From Pseudomonas lundensis (lineage in GTDB: Bacteria > Pseudomonadota > Gammaproteobacteria > Pseudomonadales > Pseudomonadaceae): a stretch of DNA of 64,000 bases. Positions 63,031-64,000 of this stretch are shown here, in pieces. Within the stretch, counting starts at the first letter, position 1; each line of letters opens with the position of its first letter. Made by a program: the position numbers and the translations under genes. The notes below the pieces were generated by a model. It searched no databases. It was not told the DNA's origin and saw only the letters and a list, made by a program, of their open reading frames with translations. The DNA is taken from NCBI RefSeq assembly GCF_001042985.1, contig NZ_JYKY01000025.1, positions 1 through 64,000 on the forward strand. The letters run 5' to 3'.

Positions 63031-64000
63031 TTACCAGATGTTGAGGTTGTAGCTGACGATCAGGCGGGTTTCGTCCACATCGCGGGCGAATTTGGAGTAG
63101 TTGGTGCGGTAGGTGGCATTGCGAAAGCGCAGGCTCAAGTCTTTGAACGTGCCGCTTTGCACGATGTATTTGACCTCGGTGTCGCGTTCCCACTCTTTGC
63201 CTTCTTCGGCGCGGCCCACCACCTTGATGTTGTCGCCGTTCACGTAGCGGGTCATGAACGACCAGCCGTTGTAGCCCATAGCCTTGAAGTCATAGTCGTA
63301 CCGCACTTGCCAGGAGCGTTCCTGAGCGTTGGCGAAATCGTTGACTTGCAGGTAGTTGACCAGGTACGGGTTGCTGCCATCCAGATACGGCATGGACGTG
63401 TCGCCGTTCATGCGCTGCCAGCCCGCGCTGACTTTATGCCCGCCCACCGAGTAACCCAGCATGGCCCCCAGTGCGCGGTTGTCGATGGTCGATGCCTTGG
63501 TGGAACCGGCATCGTCACTTTTGAGCAGGCGCACGTCGGCCGACAGCACGCCCGGCCCGATCGGCTGGTTGGCCAGCAGACCGACGAATTGCTGGCGATA
63601 GATGTCTTGCAGTTCGGCGTAGTGGTACTGCGCGGTCAGACGCTCGTTAACCTTGTAGTCCAGGCCGTACATGTTGAAGTGATCGGCCGTGATGTTGCAG
63701 CCATAACGCTTGTTCTTGCAGTTGAGGCGCAAATCCTGCGGGTCGGTGGAATCACGCGCGGTGTAGCGATTGAGGCGCGATGCCATGATGGTCAGGTCGT
63801 TGACATCTTTGGACACCAGCATCGCGCCGTTGAACATGTTCGGCAGCAAACGGCCGTCGTTGTACTTGAGCAACGGCAGGTCCGGGAGCAAGGCACCGTA
63901 CTTGAGCACCGTGTCAGATATGCGCATTTTGGCGGTGACGCCGATTTTCGCGTATTGGTCCTTGGAACGACGCGGGTCGCTGCCGGTCGAAGGCAACAGC
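63031..64000 (-). CDS. OprD-family outer-membrane porin (3' part)
   Basis: C-terminal 320-odd residues of an 18-stranded OprD-family porin; the start lies beyond the window. Seen: alternating aromatic strands, ITADHFNMYGLDYKVNERL, WQVRYDYDFKAMGYNGWSFMTRYVNG and the terminal RNATYRTNYSKFARDVDETR ending in a tryptophan, all typical of the OprD/OpdK class. The family takes up amino acids or carboxylates, including aromatic acids. Substrate not decided by what is visible. Confidence 0.9.
   Translation of the reverse strand, partial: LLPSTGSDPRRSKDQYAKIGVTAKMRISDTVLKYGALLPDLPLLKYNDGRLLPNMFNGAMLVSKDVNDLTIMASRLNRYTARDSTDPQDLRLNCKNKRYGCNITADHFNMYGLDYKVNERLTAQYHYAELQDIYRQQFVGLLANQPIGPGVLSADVRLLKSDDAGSTKASTIDNRALGAMLGYSVGGHKVSAGWQRMNGDTSMPYLDGSNPYLVNYLQVNDFANAQERSWQVRYDYDFKAMGYNGWSFMTRYVNGDNIKVVGRAEEGKEWERDTEVKYIVQSGTFKDLSLRFRNATYRTNYSKFARDVDETRLIVSYNLNIW

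Noticed and set aside
1..64000. CRISPR array
   Set aside because: No series of regularly spaced identical repeats was seen; the only direct repeats are pairs.
1..64000. tRNA or rRNA gene as integration target
   Set aside because: No cloverleaf with TTCGAnTC/CCA pattern or rRNA-like stretch was recognised; both mobile elements map to dif instead.

Overview
The window looks like a Pseudomonas chromosome, probably of the fluorescens group. Support: a 28-bp site at 18777-18804 that reads as the Pseudomonas dif sequence, a BfiS/BfiR-type two-component pair beside DmdB/DmdC-like genes (the layout I recall for PA4196-PA4199), CobF, an OprD-family porin and GC-rich codon use. The dif site places the left part at the replication terminus.

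Left arm (about 1-18.7 kb): a mobile island carrying anti-phage-type genes. From the left it has the end of an IS5-family element, a Kiwa-like kwaA-kwaB pair, an SF2 helicase, a 1321-residue protein with a DUF4365 nuclease-like N-terminus, a long TPR region and a PIN-like module, and a divergent SMC-like ATPase with one CxxC hook. It ends in a four-gene recombinase operon (ginA-ginB-ginC-ginD type) of the GInt class of genomic islands. I could not match the helicase, DUF4365-TPR-PIN and SMC-like set to a named defence system.

18.8-26.4 kb: a complete filamentous (inovirus) prophage of about 7.6 kb, bounded by a 12-bp repeat of the dif XerC half-site. Gene order on the minus strand is replication initiator, two small proteins, ssDNA-binding protein, a 32-residue membrane peptide, major coat protein, pIII-like adhesin, pVI, Zot/pI, its own secretin and one unknown. 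A divergent repressor faces the replication gene. The right end contains a long imperfect hairpin whose arms resemble dif, the arrangement used by phages that integrate as folded single-stranded DNA through host XerC/XerD.

26.4-40.3 kb: ordinary chromosome with an integrase, a LysE exporter with divergent MocR regulator and operator, the bfiRS pair divergent from a CoA ligase and an acyl-CoA dehydrogenase, small conserved proteins, a secreted amidase and a truncated bcsE fragment.

40.3-58.6 kb: an 18-kb catabolic cluster, almost all on the minus strand. It resembles steroid or bile-acid degradation: two paired sets of acyl-CoA dehydrogenases, ChsH1/ChsH2-type hydratases, an Ltp2-type aldolase, two CoA ligases (one FadD3-like), an SDR, an enoyl-CoA hydratase, a KshB-like reductase, a KstD-like dehydrogenase, a second flavoprotein and an HsaA-like monooxygenase. 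KshA, HsaB/C/D and a regulator are absent from the window, so the pathway must be completed elsewhere. Its left edge coincides with the bcsE truncation.

58.7-64 kb: a glycosyltransferase, a membrane acyltransferase with SGNH domain, cobF and the 3' part of an OprD-family porin gene.
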